Below, piece after piece: positions 1 through 8,442 of a stretch of DNA of 64,000 nt (position 1 is the stretch's first letter; every line of letters starts with the position of its first letter). The DNA lies in assembly GCF_024171605.1 (NCBI RefSeq), contig NZ_JALKAA010000002.1, forward strand, positions 248,001 to 312,000, written 5' to 3'. Both the position numbers and the translations under genes were made by a program. Source of the DNA: Pontibacter sp. HSC-36F09 (GTDB lineage: Bacteria > Bacteroidota > Bacteroidia > Cytophagales > Hymenobacteraceae). The notes under the pieces are model-generated. The model was not told the DNA's origin, did not search any database, and saw only the letters and a program-made list of their open reading frames with translations.

Positions 1-243
1 GGGGGAGTGGCCGGCACTGTGGCCGACCCGAAAATGATCTTCAAAAAGGCCATTGAGCAGCTGGCAAGCTCCGTTATTTTAGTGCACAACCACCCCAGCG
101 GCAACACCAAACCCAGCGCCGCCGACATCGCCCTTACCAAAAAAATGAAAGAGGCTGGACAGTTTCTGGACCTGCCGATTCTAGATCACATCATCTTCAC
201 TGATAGCGATTACTATAGCTTCGCTGATGAGGGGATGCTTTGA
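1..243 (+). CDS. radC: RadC/JAB-domain protein, C-terminal part (5' end outside window)
   Basis: The reading frame is open from the first base and stops at 243, so only the C-terminal 80 residues are present. It carries the JAMM/MPN metal-site signature of RadC proteins, HNHPSG followed by an Asp seven residues later (PSAAD), preceded by the GGVAGTVADP segment. RadC family members are annotated as DNA-repair proteins, but their biochemical role is unsettled; the fold is a metal-dependent protease-like domain. The next gene is convergent and separated by a long hairpin at 265-340. The upstream part and true start cannot be seen. Confidence 0.93.
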   Translation, partial: GGVAGTVADPKMIFKKAIEQLASSVILVHNHPSGNTKPSAADIALTKKMKEAGQFLDLPILDHIIFTDSDYYSFADEGML

Positions 244-264
244 GTTTGAGAAAACTATTAAACT

Positions 265-340
265 TGTCATTTCGAACGCAGTGAGAAATATGGATTTGCA
301 GGCCTATACTTTCAGATTTCTCACTGCGTTCGAAATGACA
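265..340. repeat. Perfect 25-bp inverted repeat between convergent genes
   Basis: Bases 265-289 and 316-340 are exact reverse complements (25 of 25), separated by a 26-base loop. The left arm begins TGTCATTTCGAACGCAGTGA. From general knowledge, similar words (GTCATTTCGAACGAAGTGAG type) are scattered between genes in many Bacteroidota genomes as palindromic repeats. Its place between the 3' ends of radC and the YwbE-family gene would suit a bidirectional terminator or a REP-like element. No second copy of this arm was seen in the window. Confidence 0.9.
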
Positions 341-348
341 TTAAAGCT

Positions 349-549
349 CTAATCTTCTTCTAAAACTTCCTTCACACGTCCCACTTCACCTGTCTCCAGC
401 CTTACTTTGATGCCGTGTGGGTGGTTAGGTGATTTAGTTAAGATGGCCTCTACATAACCCTCGGTTAAGTCACCGGTGCGCTGGTCTTCCTTGAGCACGA
501 TGTTCACGTGCGAGCCTATTTTGATGTTGCTGCGTTTGGTGCCGTCCAT
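349..549 (-). CDS. YwbE family protein (DUF2196)
   Basis: This 66-residue protein matches the YwbE family throughout: N-terminal DGTKRSNIKIG, the central VLKEDQRTG segment, then SPNHPHGIKVRLETGEVGRV, which is the family signature. YwbE proteins are small single-domain proteins of unknown function with an SH3/KOW-like look; no signal peptide or membrane segment is present, so it is expected to be cytoplasmic. It ends near the 265-340 hairpin and starts 5 bases from the stop of the next minus-strand gene, so it may be cotranscribed with it. Confidence 0.88.
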   Translation of the reverse strand: MDGTKRSNIKIGSHVNIVLKEDQRTGDLTEGYVEAILTKSPNHPHGIKVRLETGEVGRVKEVLEED

Positions 550-554
550 GGTGC

Positions 555-1073
555 TTACTTCTTGGGTTGGGGCTTGGAGGTGATATGCAAAAACTCCTCT
601 TCGTCGTTTAGGCTCCAGCGTACCGGGGCCGTGATGTCTTGCTTTACAACTTCTACTTTTTCGATCTGATCCAGGTTGGCCAGTATCAGGCTGGTGTCTT
701 TTACAAGCTTGTTATTGATCACCACTTTCAGGTTTTGCTGAGCCGCAGGTATACGGTAATGGGTATAAATATCCTGCATCGTGGAAAATGCTGCCGTGGA
801 CTTGGCCTTGATGAGAATAGCGCCGTCTTTGGCTTTGTCGCCAAATTTGCCCGTAGCATTTTCGTCTTTCAGCACGTCAATACTTTCGATGTTGTCGGGT
901 TTTATCAGCGCCAGGCTAGGCTGCGCGATCTGCTGCCCGTTTATCTGGATGTAAGGCTGCGGTTGTGACACCAACCCTTGCTTTTGCTGCTCCTTCGGGT
1001 GAATCAGTTCCTGTTGCGCAAAGGCCTGCAAACTGCAACCCGCTAGTAGGAGAGAGAAGAGTAGTTTTTTCAT
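555..1073 (-). CDS. Secreted protein with two TonB-plug-like repeats
   Basis: I chose the start at 1073 because it gives a normal signal peptide (MKKLLFSLLLAGCSLQAFAQ); the frame is open 15 codons further upstream, but those codons precede the Lys-Lys n-region. The mature protein has a segment IESIDVLKDENATGKFGDKA followed by DGAILIKAK, which resembles the plug-domain motif of TonB-dependent receptors and the C-terminal region of BlaR1/M56-type proteins in Bacteroidota. A weaker second copy (NLDQIEKVEVVKQD) follows about 65 residues later. It is far too short to be a receptor (172 residues). Function unknown; a periplasmic or envelope-associated interaction module is an inference. Confidence 0.8.
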   Translation of the reverse strand: MKKLLFSLLLAGCSLQAFAQQELIHPKEQQKQGLVSQPQPYIQINGQQIAQPSLALIKPDNIESIDVLKDENATGKFGDKAKDGAILIKAKSTAAFSTMQDIYTHYRIPAAQQNLKVVINNKLVKDTSLILANLDQIEKVEVVKQDITAPVRWSLNDEEEFLHITSKPQPKK

Positions 1074-1119
1074 GGGAATGTTTTTTAGGAGTAACGTCAG
1101 CTTGTGCCGGCTAGTCATT

Positions 1120-1566
1120 TTAATCTAGAGGTATATGTCGGAAATCTGAGAGTTTATAGCGTTCTTTTGCCAGGTTGTCCAGCCACTTGCCTTCTAACTT
1201 GGTAAGAATATGGCTAAACACATGCTTGCCCTCTGCGCCCTCAGCTACTCTACCTATCTTCGCTGCAGAGTCGGCTCTCATTTGTTGCTGGTCAGCCTGC
1301 ACCAAACGCTCGATTAGTTGATAATCTTCTATGGTGAGCACAGGCTCTGTAAAGCCACTCTTGTCAAACCGGATCAAATTGTTCACTTCTTCGGAGTTAT
1401 TGAAACCTGCCTCTAGTAGCTTTTGAAAATAGATCAGCTTAAACTCTTCGATGTAGATCTGTTTATACTGTTGCCTGAGCACTTTTTGCCTGCTAGTGGT
1501 GCATTGGGTGAAAGTGACGAGCAAAAGAAGCAGCGCGATGGAATAAGTGGCTGTAGACTTAAGCAT
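1120..1566 (-). CDS. Hypothetical lipoprotein, helical
   Basis: A 148-residue protein with an N-terminal hydrophobic stretch ending in a Cys (LLLLVTFTQC, Cys about residue 22), consistent with a lipoprotein signal although the lipobox is imperfect. The rest is charged and probably alpha-helical, with many Gln, Glu and Leu residues. I do not recognise a family. It lies just upstream of the plug-like gene on the same strand with about 46 bases between, so the two may form a short operon of envelope proteins. Confidence 0.72.
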   Translation of the reverse strand: MLKSTATYSIALLLLLVTFTQCTTSRQKVLRQQYKQIYIEEFKLIYFQKLLEAGFNNSEEVNNLIRFDKSGFTEPVLTIEDYQLIERLVQADQQQMRADSAAKIGRVAEGAEGKHVFSHILTKLEGKWLDNLAKERYKLSDFRHIPLD

Positions 1567-1647
1567 GATGCTAAATTAAAACAAGAATGTTAATATAGTT
1601 GGATTTGTAAGAACGGCTCACCTTTAGGGAAACAAGAACCGACAAGC

Positions 1648-1821
1648 TCACCGCTTATGCTTCCGGATATTCCACCACGTGTTGATAATGGACAGTCCTA
1701 AACCCGCTCCGATGAAAGCCCAGCCGATATACTTGTTTTCGAAGAAATGCCCGATGCTGATGATAGCACCTGCCACAGCTAATAGTACAGCAAAAAATCC
1801 GACCAGATTGAATGATGTCAT
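1648..1821 (-). CDS. Small two-TM membrane protein (57 aa)
   Basis: A short frame starting ATG at 1821 and stopping at 1648 encodes 57 residues. Two hydrophobic segments (about residues 5-23 and 31-47, GWAFIGAGLGLSIINTWW) are separated by a short charged loop, and the C-terminus is basic (RKHKR), giving a typical two-helix hairpin with both ends in the cytoplasm. It occupies an otherwise empty gap between minus-strand genes. Family not recognised; composition and topology argue for a real gene. Confidence 0.62.
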   Translation of the reverse strand: MTSFNLVGFFAVLLAVAGAIISIGHFFENKYIGWAFIGAGLGLSIINTWWNIRKHKR

Positions 1822-1950
1822 ATGCTTTGTTTAAATCCAGGTATAAGCAAAGTCAAGAGCCTGCTGAAAGTAAGTTACATAGAATCTTTTATATATTCTT
1901 CCCCAACTTCAATATTTCTGCCTGCCTCACGGGTATCTCAACTCCCAAAC

Positions 1951-3627
1951 TCAAAACAGCTCCTTGAGCAATTGAAAAAACTTCGGTCGGGTATAGGAAA
2001 CGGCGCCTATGTCGGGTGCAGCGGTCGACTCAATTTGATTGCCGAAGATGTCTTCTGTGGCTGGAGCAAATGAAGGAGGGAGGGGCACCGCTATACCTTT
2101 GTCGATAAGCGGTGATTTTTTCTGAGGACTATACCTGTCGCGCAGGGCTTGTAAATCGAGCGGATAGCCCAGGGTGCCTGCCGTGCCTGGTGCCTGTAAC
2201 TGTGGGTCTGCCACCATACCTGTCGGACTGCCGTTTATCGCTTCCTGACCAGTGGCTGCCTGAAAATCGGGCAGGGAGGTATAGCGAACATCGCCCCACA
2301 CAAAGGTATAGCGGCCGTCTTCGCTGTAGTAAGCATTGTGATGAAAAGAAACATCCATCGTCGTATCAGTGGCTACCAACATGGGGGCTCCGTTGCGACT
2401 GTAGAAGATGTTGTTGAAAAACCTGACGTTATGGTGACCGCCGCTTTTGAAGAACACGCCTCCGCCGGAAGGGGCAACCGCACTGTCAGCAAAGATGGTG
2501 TTGTTGTACACGAGCAAGTCCAGATTGCCGCCTCTTTCATGGTTCTCCACCCACAGCGTGATGCCCTTGTAATCATTTTTGCGGCCGTCGTTTTCCGAGA
2601 TGTTGTACCGGATGATGTTGTTACGCATCGGGCGGGCCCACTCAAACTGCGCAATCAGAAAACCTGCGCCGTCGTTGTCGTGCGAGTAGTTGTACTGCAT
2701 CACGGAGTTGGACACGCCGCCGTCCAGATCAAAGCCGCCGCCGTCGCAACCGCTGCCCGCGCTCATGTTGTAGGCCTCGTTGTATTGGATGGTGATGTTG
2801 TTGGCGTCCCAGGCCCAGATGCCGATTGGTCCGCCACAGTTCTTGTTCTGCATGCCCGAAGTATGGACCACGCTGTGCTCTATCGTGCTGCCGTCCACAT
2901 CAGACAGCACAATGCCGCTTCCGCTGTGCTTATCGGGGAGTATCAGCCCGTAAATTTTATACACATGGCAGTGCCCGATGTAGATATTTTGGTGCGCGTA
3001 GCCGGTTTTGGTATGGTCGAACTGTCCGTAGGTGTTGATGCCGACCGAGTCGATGTCGTGTACGACGGCCTTTGTGATGCGGGCATCCCGGAAACCGCTG
3101 TTGCCGTTCCAGGCGCCCAGCGTGATGCCGGATTTCCGGAAGCCGCTCACCTCCACCTGGTCTATGACGATGTGCGGCAGTTTCACATCGCCGGGCAGGT
3201 CGTTGTAGAAAAGGATGCCGTGGTTGGTGTTGCGGGTATAGCCACTGCCCCGGAAATTCAGATCCCGGATTTCTATACCTGCCACATTGTACGCATAAAA
3301 GCCGTAACTGTCACCCGCATCAATGGTAGCGCGGCCTTCGCCATAAGAGCTGATGACCAGCGGAGCACCTTCGCCCTGGAGATTTTCCTGATGAAAATAA
3401 AGCCCGCCCGAAAAGGTATAGCCGCCTTCGAGCAGCAGCGAATCGCCGGGGCTATACCTGTGCTTGTTCGCTTTGGCGATGCTGCGCCAGGCGGAAGCAG
3501 TCGTGGTGCCCGTGTTGGCGTCATTGCCTTTGGAACTGATGTAATAGGTGTGCGCCAAGGTATAGGGTGCTGTGCAAAGGTATAGGCCGATAGAAAATAG
3601 TAGGGCCAGGGCCATTTTCATAGTCAA
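1951..3627 (-). CDS. Secreted right-handed beta-helix repeat protein
   Basis: A 558-residue secreted protein. An N-terminal signal peptide (about residues 1-25, ending TLAHT) is followed by YYISSKGNDANTGT...AWRSI, the usual opening of right-handed parallel beta-helix proteins related to pectate lyases and polysaccharide-degrading enzymes. The body contains many short repeats with Asn/Gly turns (for example HNVRFFNNIFYS, IIRYNISENDG). The C-terminus (KFFQLLKELF) shows no recognisable type IX sorting domain. A carbohydrate-binding or lyase role in the periplasm or at the surface is likely, but substrate and catalysis cannot be assigned. A second Met at residue 3 or 5 is an alternative start. 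Confidence 0.86.
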   Translation of the reverse strand: MTMKMALALLFSIGLYLCTAPYTLAHTYYISSKGNDANTGTTTASAWRSIAKANKHRYSPGDSLLLEGGYTFSGGLYFHQENLQGEGAPLVISSYGEGRATIDAGDSYGFYAYNVAGIEIRDLNFRGSGYTRNTNHGILFYNDLPGDVKLPHIVIDQVEVSGFRKSGITLGAWNGNSGFRDARITKAVVHDIDSVGINTYGQFDHTKTGYAHQNIYIGHCHVYKIYGLILPDKHSGSGIVLSDVDGSTIEHSVVHTSGMQNKNCGGPIGIWAWDANNITIQYNEAYNMSAGSGCDGGGFDLDGGVSNSVMQYNYSHDNDGAGFLIAQFEWARPMRNNIIRYNISENDGRKNDYKGITLWVENHERGGNLDLLVYNNTIFADSAVAPSGGGVFFKSGGHHNVRFFNNIFYSRNGAPMLVATDTTMDVSFHHNAYYSEDGRYTFVWGDVRYTSLPDFQAATGQEAINGSPTGMVADPQLQAPGTAGTLGYPLDLQALRDRYSPQKKSPLIDKGIAVPLPPSFAPATEDIFGNQIESTAAPDIGAVSYTRPKFFQLLKELF

Positions 3628-3676
3628 AAATATTCAGGTGCAGGTATAGCCGACTCCAGACTATACCTGTCAGAGT

Positions 3677-5539
3677 CTAAATGTCGGCGCCGCTGATGGG
3701 CATTGCCAGTTCCGATACGTGCAGTGGACGGAGCATGGATGTTTTCTTGTGCTGGTGCTCCTGCATGCGCTGGAGTATATCGTCGAGCAGTTCCACAGCC
3801 CGCAGCACGTATGGCCCCTTGTTAAGCATCACGCAGTCAGCCCGCTGCGACATGGCGGCGTCCGTGATCTCGGCCCTTGACGGACGCCCCTTCTTGGCAA
3901 GTGACTCGAGTACCTGCGTGGCCCACACCACCGGTATGTGCGCCGCCTCCGTTATCCACAGAATCTCCTCCTGCACTTCGGCCAGGCGCTGCCAGCCGCA
4001 CTCCACGGCCAGGTCGCCGCGGGCAATCATGACGCCCACCGGGTGGTTTTTCATGACGGTCAGGAGCAAATGAGGCAGGTGGCGGAAACCTTCCTTCGTC
4101 TCGATTTTGAGGATAATGCCCAGGCGTGGCGGTGCCTTCAGGCGCTTCAGTTCCTTGTGCAGCGCCTCGATCATCTCGGGGTGGTTCACAAACGAGAGAC
4201 TCACGATGTCAGCATGTTTCACCACGAATGCAAGGTGCTGACTGTCTTGCTCCGAGAGCCCGTTCAACTGCAAATCGCTTTCGGGCAGGTTGATGCCCTT
4301 GTCGTGCAACAGGCGGCTTCCGGTCTCTTTCGCTTCGGTAATTTTCACGAGCAAGTTATCTTCGCTCACATTCATGATCACGCCCGCTATTTTGCCATCG
4401 TCAAACAAGATCGGCTGGCCTGTCTTTACGCGACTGAATACCTCAGGCAGGGTACAGGCAATACGCGCTGGTTTTACAATATGCCCCTCGGCATCGTAGA
4501 GAGCAGGCTCACCGGGCGCTTCATCTTTGGTGAGTATCAGCAAATCGTCTTTGCGCAGGTAGATGGGTGCCACGCTGGCAGGCAATTCGCCCACCTTAGC
4601 ACTGCGCTCCAGGGCGCTCTTTTTAGTAATGGTGAGTTCGGTGCCCGTGCCGATATAAGAAGATTTGAACAGGTGCGCGATGACGCCTTTATCTTTGCGA
4701 TGCATCACCGTGAAAGTGCGGCTGCGACCGCGTGTGTCTCTGAACTTAAGCTTATCGCCTTGTTGCAGCTGCGCCACCCAGGCCTCGTCGACGGGCAGGC
4801 TGGCGTCTGTGGGCACCTCATTCTCCACACCGGCAGGGGCGAGCCATACCTTGGCGGGCGACACGAGCTGCCCCAGTTCGTTCTGAATCGGGCGGATGGG
4901 CAGCAGGGCGGGGCCGGGTTTGAGCGGACCCGTGCGCAGTTTGGGTCCCATCAGGTCCATCAGGATCTTGCAGCTATGGCCCGTCTCCTTTTCGGCCTTC
5001 CGGATGGATTGAACCATGGTTTCCCATACCTCCTCGTCATCGTGGGCGCAGTTGATACGGGCGCAGTCCATACCTGCCAGTAGCATGCGCTTAACCAGTT
5101 CGTAGTCCTGGGCCAGTTCGGTGGAAAAAGTGACCATGATACGGGTGCTGCGTTTGGGAGGTCGGGGCCCCAACAGTTCGCTCGTGTGCTTTTCGAGCAG
5201 CTCAACGCTTTCAGCATGTGAAACAGGTATGGGTTTTTCGGTGGGGGCACAGTCGAGCAGGTGGCAGAGCATGTTGTGCACCGCCTGCAAACTAGCCAGT
5301 ACATGTCCTTCGGAGCGACCCAGCGAGGAGAGCCCCAAACGGGCCAGGTTCTCCTGCAGCTGCCGTATGTCATGCTGCCGCAGCGACAGGTAGTGCAACA
5401 GGTTGCGGGCGCTCGTGCGGAAAGATGGGTGCACGCTTTTGATGGCTGTGGCAAACTTCTTTTCCAGTTCAAGGGCATCCTGTTGCAGCACGTCGAGCTG
5501 CGATATCATCTGGCGAAGTTGTTTCTCGTCTGTTTGCAT
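3677..5539 (-). CDS. Pyruvate kinase-like protein with N-terminal extension
   Basis: A 620-residue protein. Roughly the first 130 residues are helical and have no counterpart in ordinary pyruvate kinases. The TIM-barrel part follows: RIMVTFSTE, GMDCARINCAHDDEEVW, KILMDLMGPKLRTG, then KIETKEGF with Lys478 at the position of the catalytic lysine, ARGDLAVECG and WATQVLESLAKKGRPSRAEI. The C-terminal allosteric domain of pyruvate kinase is missing, and the segment following ADCVML reads NKGPY rather than the usual SGETA. It may be an active PEP/pyruvate enzyme with altered regulation or a repurposed paralogue. It is a single gene upstream of the beta-helix gene on the same strand, 49 bases apart. 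Confidence 0.85.
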   Translation of the reverse strand: MQTDEKQLRQMISQLDVLQQDALELEKKFATAIKSVHPSFRTSARNLLHYLSLRQHDIRQLQENLARLGLSSLGRSEGHVLASLQAVHNMLCHLLDCAPTEKPIPVSHAESVELLEKHTSELLGPRPPKRSTRIMVTFSTELAQDYELVKRMLLAGMDCARINCAHDDEEVWETMVQSIRKAEKETGHSCKILMDLMGPKLRTGPLKPGPALLPIRPIQNELGQLVSPAKVWLAPAGVENEVPTDASLPVDEAWVAQLQQGDKLKFRDTRGRSRTFTVMHRKDKGVIAHLFKSSYIGTGTELTITKKSALERSAKVGELPASVAPIYLRKDDLLILTKDEAPGEPALYDAEGHIVKPARIACTLPEVFSRVKTGQPILFDDGKIAGVIMNVSEDNLLVKITEAKETGSRLLHDKGINLPESDLQLNGLSEQDSQHLAFVVKHADIVSLSFVNHPEMIEALHKELKRLKAPPRLGIILKIETKEGFRHLPHLLLTVMKNHPVGVMIARGDLAVECGWQRLAEVQEEILWITEAAHIPVVWATQVLESLAKKGRPSRAEITDAAMSQRADCVMLNKGPYVLRAVELLDDILQRMQEHQHKKTSMLRPLHVSELAMPISGADI

Positions 5540-5702
5540 GATGTTAGAAGGTATAAGTAACAGGACTAAGGGTCTTTAGACAAAAGATAAAAGACAATAA
5601 AGTCAAGCCCTGTCATTCAATATTTTAGCATTTACGGTGTGCGCATTCATTTTTCCTGATACGCAGCATCCTATCAAACTGAAGGGATGGGTGCAGGGTT
5701 GT

Positions 5703-6647
5703 TTAAAAGCTATTCACCATGGCTCGGTGCAACGAATTGGAGCTCCAATAGCCACTCGCAATAATACGGCGGATGCTATGCAACGGGTCCTGCGGGTCAC
5801 GCTTATCGGCCAGTTGGAAAGCCGCTATCAGGCCACGCTGTTTCAATTCAGGTATAGCCTCCGGGTTCCAGAGTCCGAATGGGTAAGCGAAGTACTCGGT
5901 TGGTTTTCCTGTAATCTCGGCCAGCTGTCGCGAAGGTTTTTCTACTTGTGTTACCCAGTCCTGTCCCTGGTATTTCTTCACATTCTGATGATCCCAGGTA
6001 TGCGAGCCAATAGCATGCCCTTTATCTGAAAGCTCCTTTACCTGCGCTTTGGTCATGTAGTTAGGTCTGTCCAGCGATACGGTCATGATGAAGAACACGC
6101 CTTTGAAACCGTACTTTTCCAGCTCCGGTGCCGCCGCGGTATACTGCCCCAGGCTGGTATCGTCGAAGGTGAGCATTACGGGTTTTTTGGGCAGCGGGGC
6201 GCCGGTGGTGAGGTAGGCCAGCAACTGGTCGGGCAGCACGGTTTGGTAACCGCTGTCGGCCAGCATTTTGATGTGGTCTTTGAAGCGGTCTTCAGGTATA
6301 ATGTAATCTTTGGCCTGTTTGGAATCCTTTTCTCGCCAGTCGCGCACCTGGTGGTAGCACAGAATCGGCACCTGCTTGCGGGCGATGATGGTTTCGGCAT
6401 CGGCGATGGAGCTGGCTACCAGGGCCACAGGCTGATCCGGACCGGCAGGTATAGCGGCCAGCAATTGCAGACTGTCAGGTATAGGTATAGCGGTGTCGGA
6501 AAGGGCAGGTGCAACAGGTATAGCGGTTTCGACAGGTGAGAGGGTATCGGCGGTTTTGCCTTCCTGCACACAGGACGAAAAGCCAAAAAGCAACACGAAT
6601 AATAAAGCAAAAAAAGGTAGGCGGAAACGGAAGTAAGGGGATTTCAT
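5703..6647 (-). CDS. Polysaccharide deacetylase (NodB-domain) lipoprotein
   Basis: The start at 6647 gives a compact lipoprotein signal (MKSPYFRFRLPFFALLFVLL, then FGFSSC with Cys at residue 26). An upstream Met at 6668 is possible but adds a polar stretch. After a Pro/Ala-rich linker, the NodB domain shows VPILCYHQV, LTFDDTSLGQYTAA (the catalytic/metal Asp pair) and SHTWDHQNV (the metal HxxxH). Such enzymes de-N-acetylate or de-O-acetylate cell-wall or surface polysaccharides. Linker Ile-Pro dipeptides (AIPVAP, AIPIPD, AIPAGP) are encoded by the repeated CTATACCT word discussed in the findings. It stands alone, divergent from glpD. Confidence 0.88.
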   Translation of the reverse strand: MKSPYFRFRLPFFALLFVLLFGFSSCVQEGKTADTLSPVETAIPVAPALSDTAIPIPDSLQLLAAIPAGPDQPVALVASSIADAETIIARKQVPILCYHQVRDWREKDSKQAKDYIIPEDRFKDHIKMLADSGYQTVLPDQLLAYLTTGAPLPKKPVMLTFDDTSLGQYTAAAPELEKYGFKGVFFIMTVSLDRPNYMTKAQVKELSDKGHAIGSHTWDHQNVKKYQGQDWVTQVEKPSRQLAEITGKPTEYFAYPFGLWNPEAIPELKQRGLIAAFQLADKRDPQDPLHSIRRIIASGYWSSNSLHRAMVNSF

Positions 6648-6780
6648 GGTAGGATTTGTAAATGTCATAATGATAGCGAGTTTTCAGCTATTTTCCGAGT
6701 TTCTGAAGAGAATAACCGCTACCTTAAGCTACCATTTCTGAGAGAATCGTTAACCGCTCAATCTATACCTGAAACCGCCT

Positions 6781-8403
6781 ATGGCAGCTATTCCTTTTAC
6801 CCGCGAGGCCATGTTGCGCCAGCTTTCCGATGTGCCGGTCTGGGATGTGTTGGTGATAGGCGGTGGCGCCACGGGTTTAGGAACAGCGCTCGATGCTGCT
6901 TCGCGCGGGTATAAGACGCTCTTACTCGAGCAGTCCGATTTTGCGAAAGGCACTTCGAGTCGCAGTACCAAGTTGGTGCACGGCGGGGTGCGCTACCTGG
7001 CGCAGGGCAATATCCGACTGGTATTCGAAGCGCTGCGGGAGCGTGGACTTCTCCTGCGCAACGCGCCGCATGTGGTGTCGGTGCAGCCTTTTGTAATCCT
7101 TTGCTACAGTTGGTGGCAGCGCTTTTTCTATGGCACCGGCCTCACGCTCTACGATTTGCTGGCAGGCAGGTATAGCCTGGGCCGCACCGCCTGGTGGAGT
7201 CGCAAAACCGTGCTCGAGCGCATGACGAATATCAAATCCGAAAACCTGAAAGGCGGCATTGTGTACTACGACGGGCAATTCGACGACGCCCGACTGGCTC
7301 TGAACCTCGCCCAAACCTGCGCTGAACAGGGTGCAACGGTGCTGAATTATGTTCGTGTGACAGGCTTGACCAAAGACGCTGAAGGAAAAGTGAATGGTGT
7401 GGAGGCGGTAGACCTGGAAAGTGGCCAGCCTTATACCTTGCGGGCCAGAGCAGTGGTGAACGCGACTGGCGTATATGTAGATGAAATTCTGCAACTCGAC
7501 CAACCTGCCCAAAACCCACTGGTGATGCCGAGTCAGGGCGTGCACGTGGTACTCAATAAGTCTTTTCTGCCAGGCGATGCCGCCCTGATGATTCCTAAAA
7601 CGCCGGATGGTCGCGTGCTTTTTGCTATACCCTGGCAGGAGCATGTGTTGGTCGGCACAACCGATACCCCGCTGCAGCAACTGAGTCTGGAACCTGTGGC
7701 GTTGGATACGGAGATTAACTTTATCCTGCAAACCGCTGGAGCTTATCTGCAGAAGTCCCCGACCCGACAGGATGTGCTGAGCGTGTTTGCCGGCCTTCGT
7801 CCCTTAGCTGCCCCTAGTAGCTTAACCGGTAGTACCAAGGAGATTTCACGGAGTCACAAATTGCTGGTAGCTCCTTCAGGGCTGATCACCATCACAGGCG
7901 GCAAATGGACCACTTACCGCCAGATGGCCGAAGACACTGTGAACGCCGCTATCCGGGTGGCGGGGCTGCCTGCTATACCTTGCCGTACGGAGAGATTGCC
8001 CATACACGGTGCTATACCTTCGTTACCTATACCTGTGCCTAATGATCCTGGAGGATTTGCTATTTACAGCAGCGATGCAACGGCTTTGCAGGCACTGATG
8101 CAGTCCGAACCTGAACTGGCCCACAAGCTGCATCCTGACTTTAGCTATACCTTGGCCGAAGTGGTTTGGGCGGTGCGGTACGAGATGGCCCGTAGCGTGG
8201 AGGATGTGCTGGCCCGGCGATTGCGGGTGCTGTTCCTTGATGCCCGCGCTGCGCAGGAAATGGCGCCTGTGGTAGCCGAAGTCATGGCCCTCGAACTCAA
8301 TCGCGAGGAGGTGTGGCAGCGGGAGCAAACAGCAGCCTTTGAAATGCTCGTTAAACACTATCTGCCACAAGCCACTGAAAAGCCGGCCGTGCGGTCACAT
8401 TGA
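6781..8403 (+). CDS. glpD: Glycerol-3-phosphate dehydrogenase (FAD-dependent)
   Basis: A 540-residue protein of the GlpD/GlpA family, which oxidises sn-glycerol-3-phosphate to dihydroxyacetone phosphate and passes electrons to quinones at the inner membrane. The FAD dinucleotide-binding motif VLVIGGGATGLGTALDAASRG lies near residue 24, followed by the family signature KGTSSRSTKLVHGGVRYLAQG. A second signature, ITITGGKWTTYRQMAEDT, is near residue 370, and the C-terminal alpha-helical domain is complete. No glpK or glpF is adjacent, so it is a stand-alone gene here. A poorly conserved linker near residues 395-425 contains several Ile-Pro pairs encoded by ATACCT. Confidence 0.96.
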   Translation: MAAIPFTREAMLRQLSDVPVWDVLVIGGGATGLGTALDAASRGYKTLLLEQSDFAKGTSSRSTKLVHGGVRYLAQGNIRLVFEALRERGLLLRNAPHVVSVQPFVILCYSWWQRFFYGTGLTLYDLLAGRYSLGRTAWWSRKTVLERMTNIKSENLKGGIVYYDGQFDDARLALNLAQTCAEQGATVLNYVRVTGLTKDAEGKVNGVEAVDLESGQPYTLRARAVVNATGVYVDEILQLDQPAQNPLVMPSQGVHVVLNKSFLPGDAALMIPKTPDGRVLFAIPWQEHVLVGTTDTPLQQLSLEPVALDTEINFILQTAGAYLQKSPTRQDVLSVFAGLRPLAAPSSLTGSTKEISRSHKLLVAPSGLITITGGKWTTYRQMAEDTVNAAIRVAGLPAIPCRTERLPIHGAIPSLPIPVPNDPGGFAIYSSDATALQALMQSEPELAHKLHPDFSYTLAEVVWAVRYEMARSVEDVLARRLRVLFLDARAAQEMAPVVAEVMALELNREEVWQREQTAAFEMLVKHYLPQATEKPAVRSH

Positions 8404-8442
8404 CGAATTTTTTCCGAAATTGCAGCAAAATTACCCAACCCC

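Noticed and set aside
2338-3585. 415-codon open frame on the plus strand opposite the beta-helix gene
   Set aside because: It is the antisense shadow of the minus-strand gene; its translation is Val/Ala/His-rich without any domain.
3938-5083. Long plus-strand frame opposite the pyruvate-kinase-like gene
   Set aside because: Antisense shadow; no recognisable motif and the opposite strand has clear homology.
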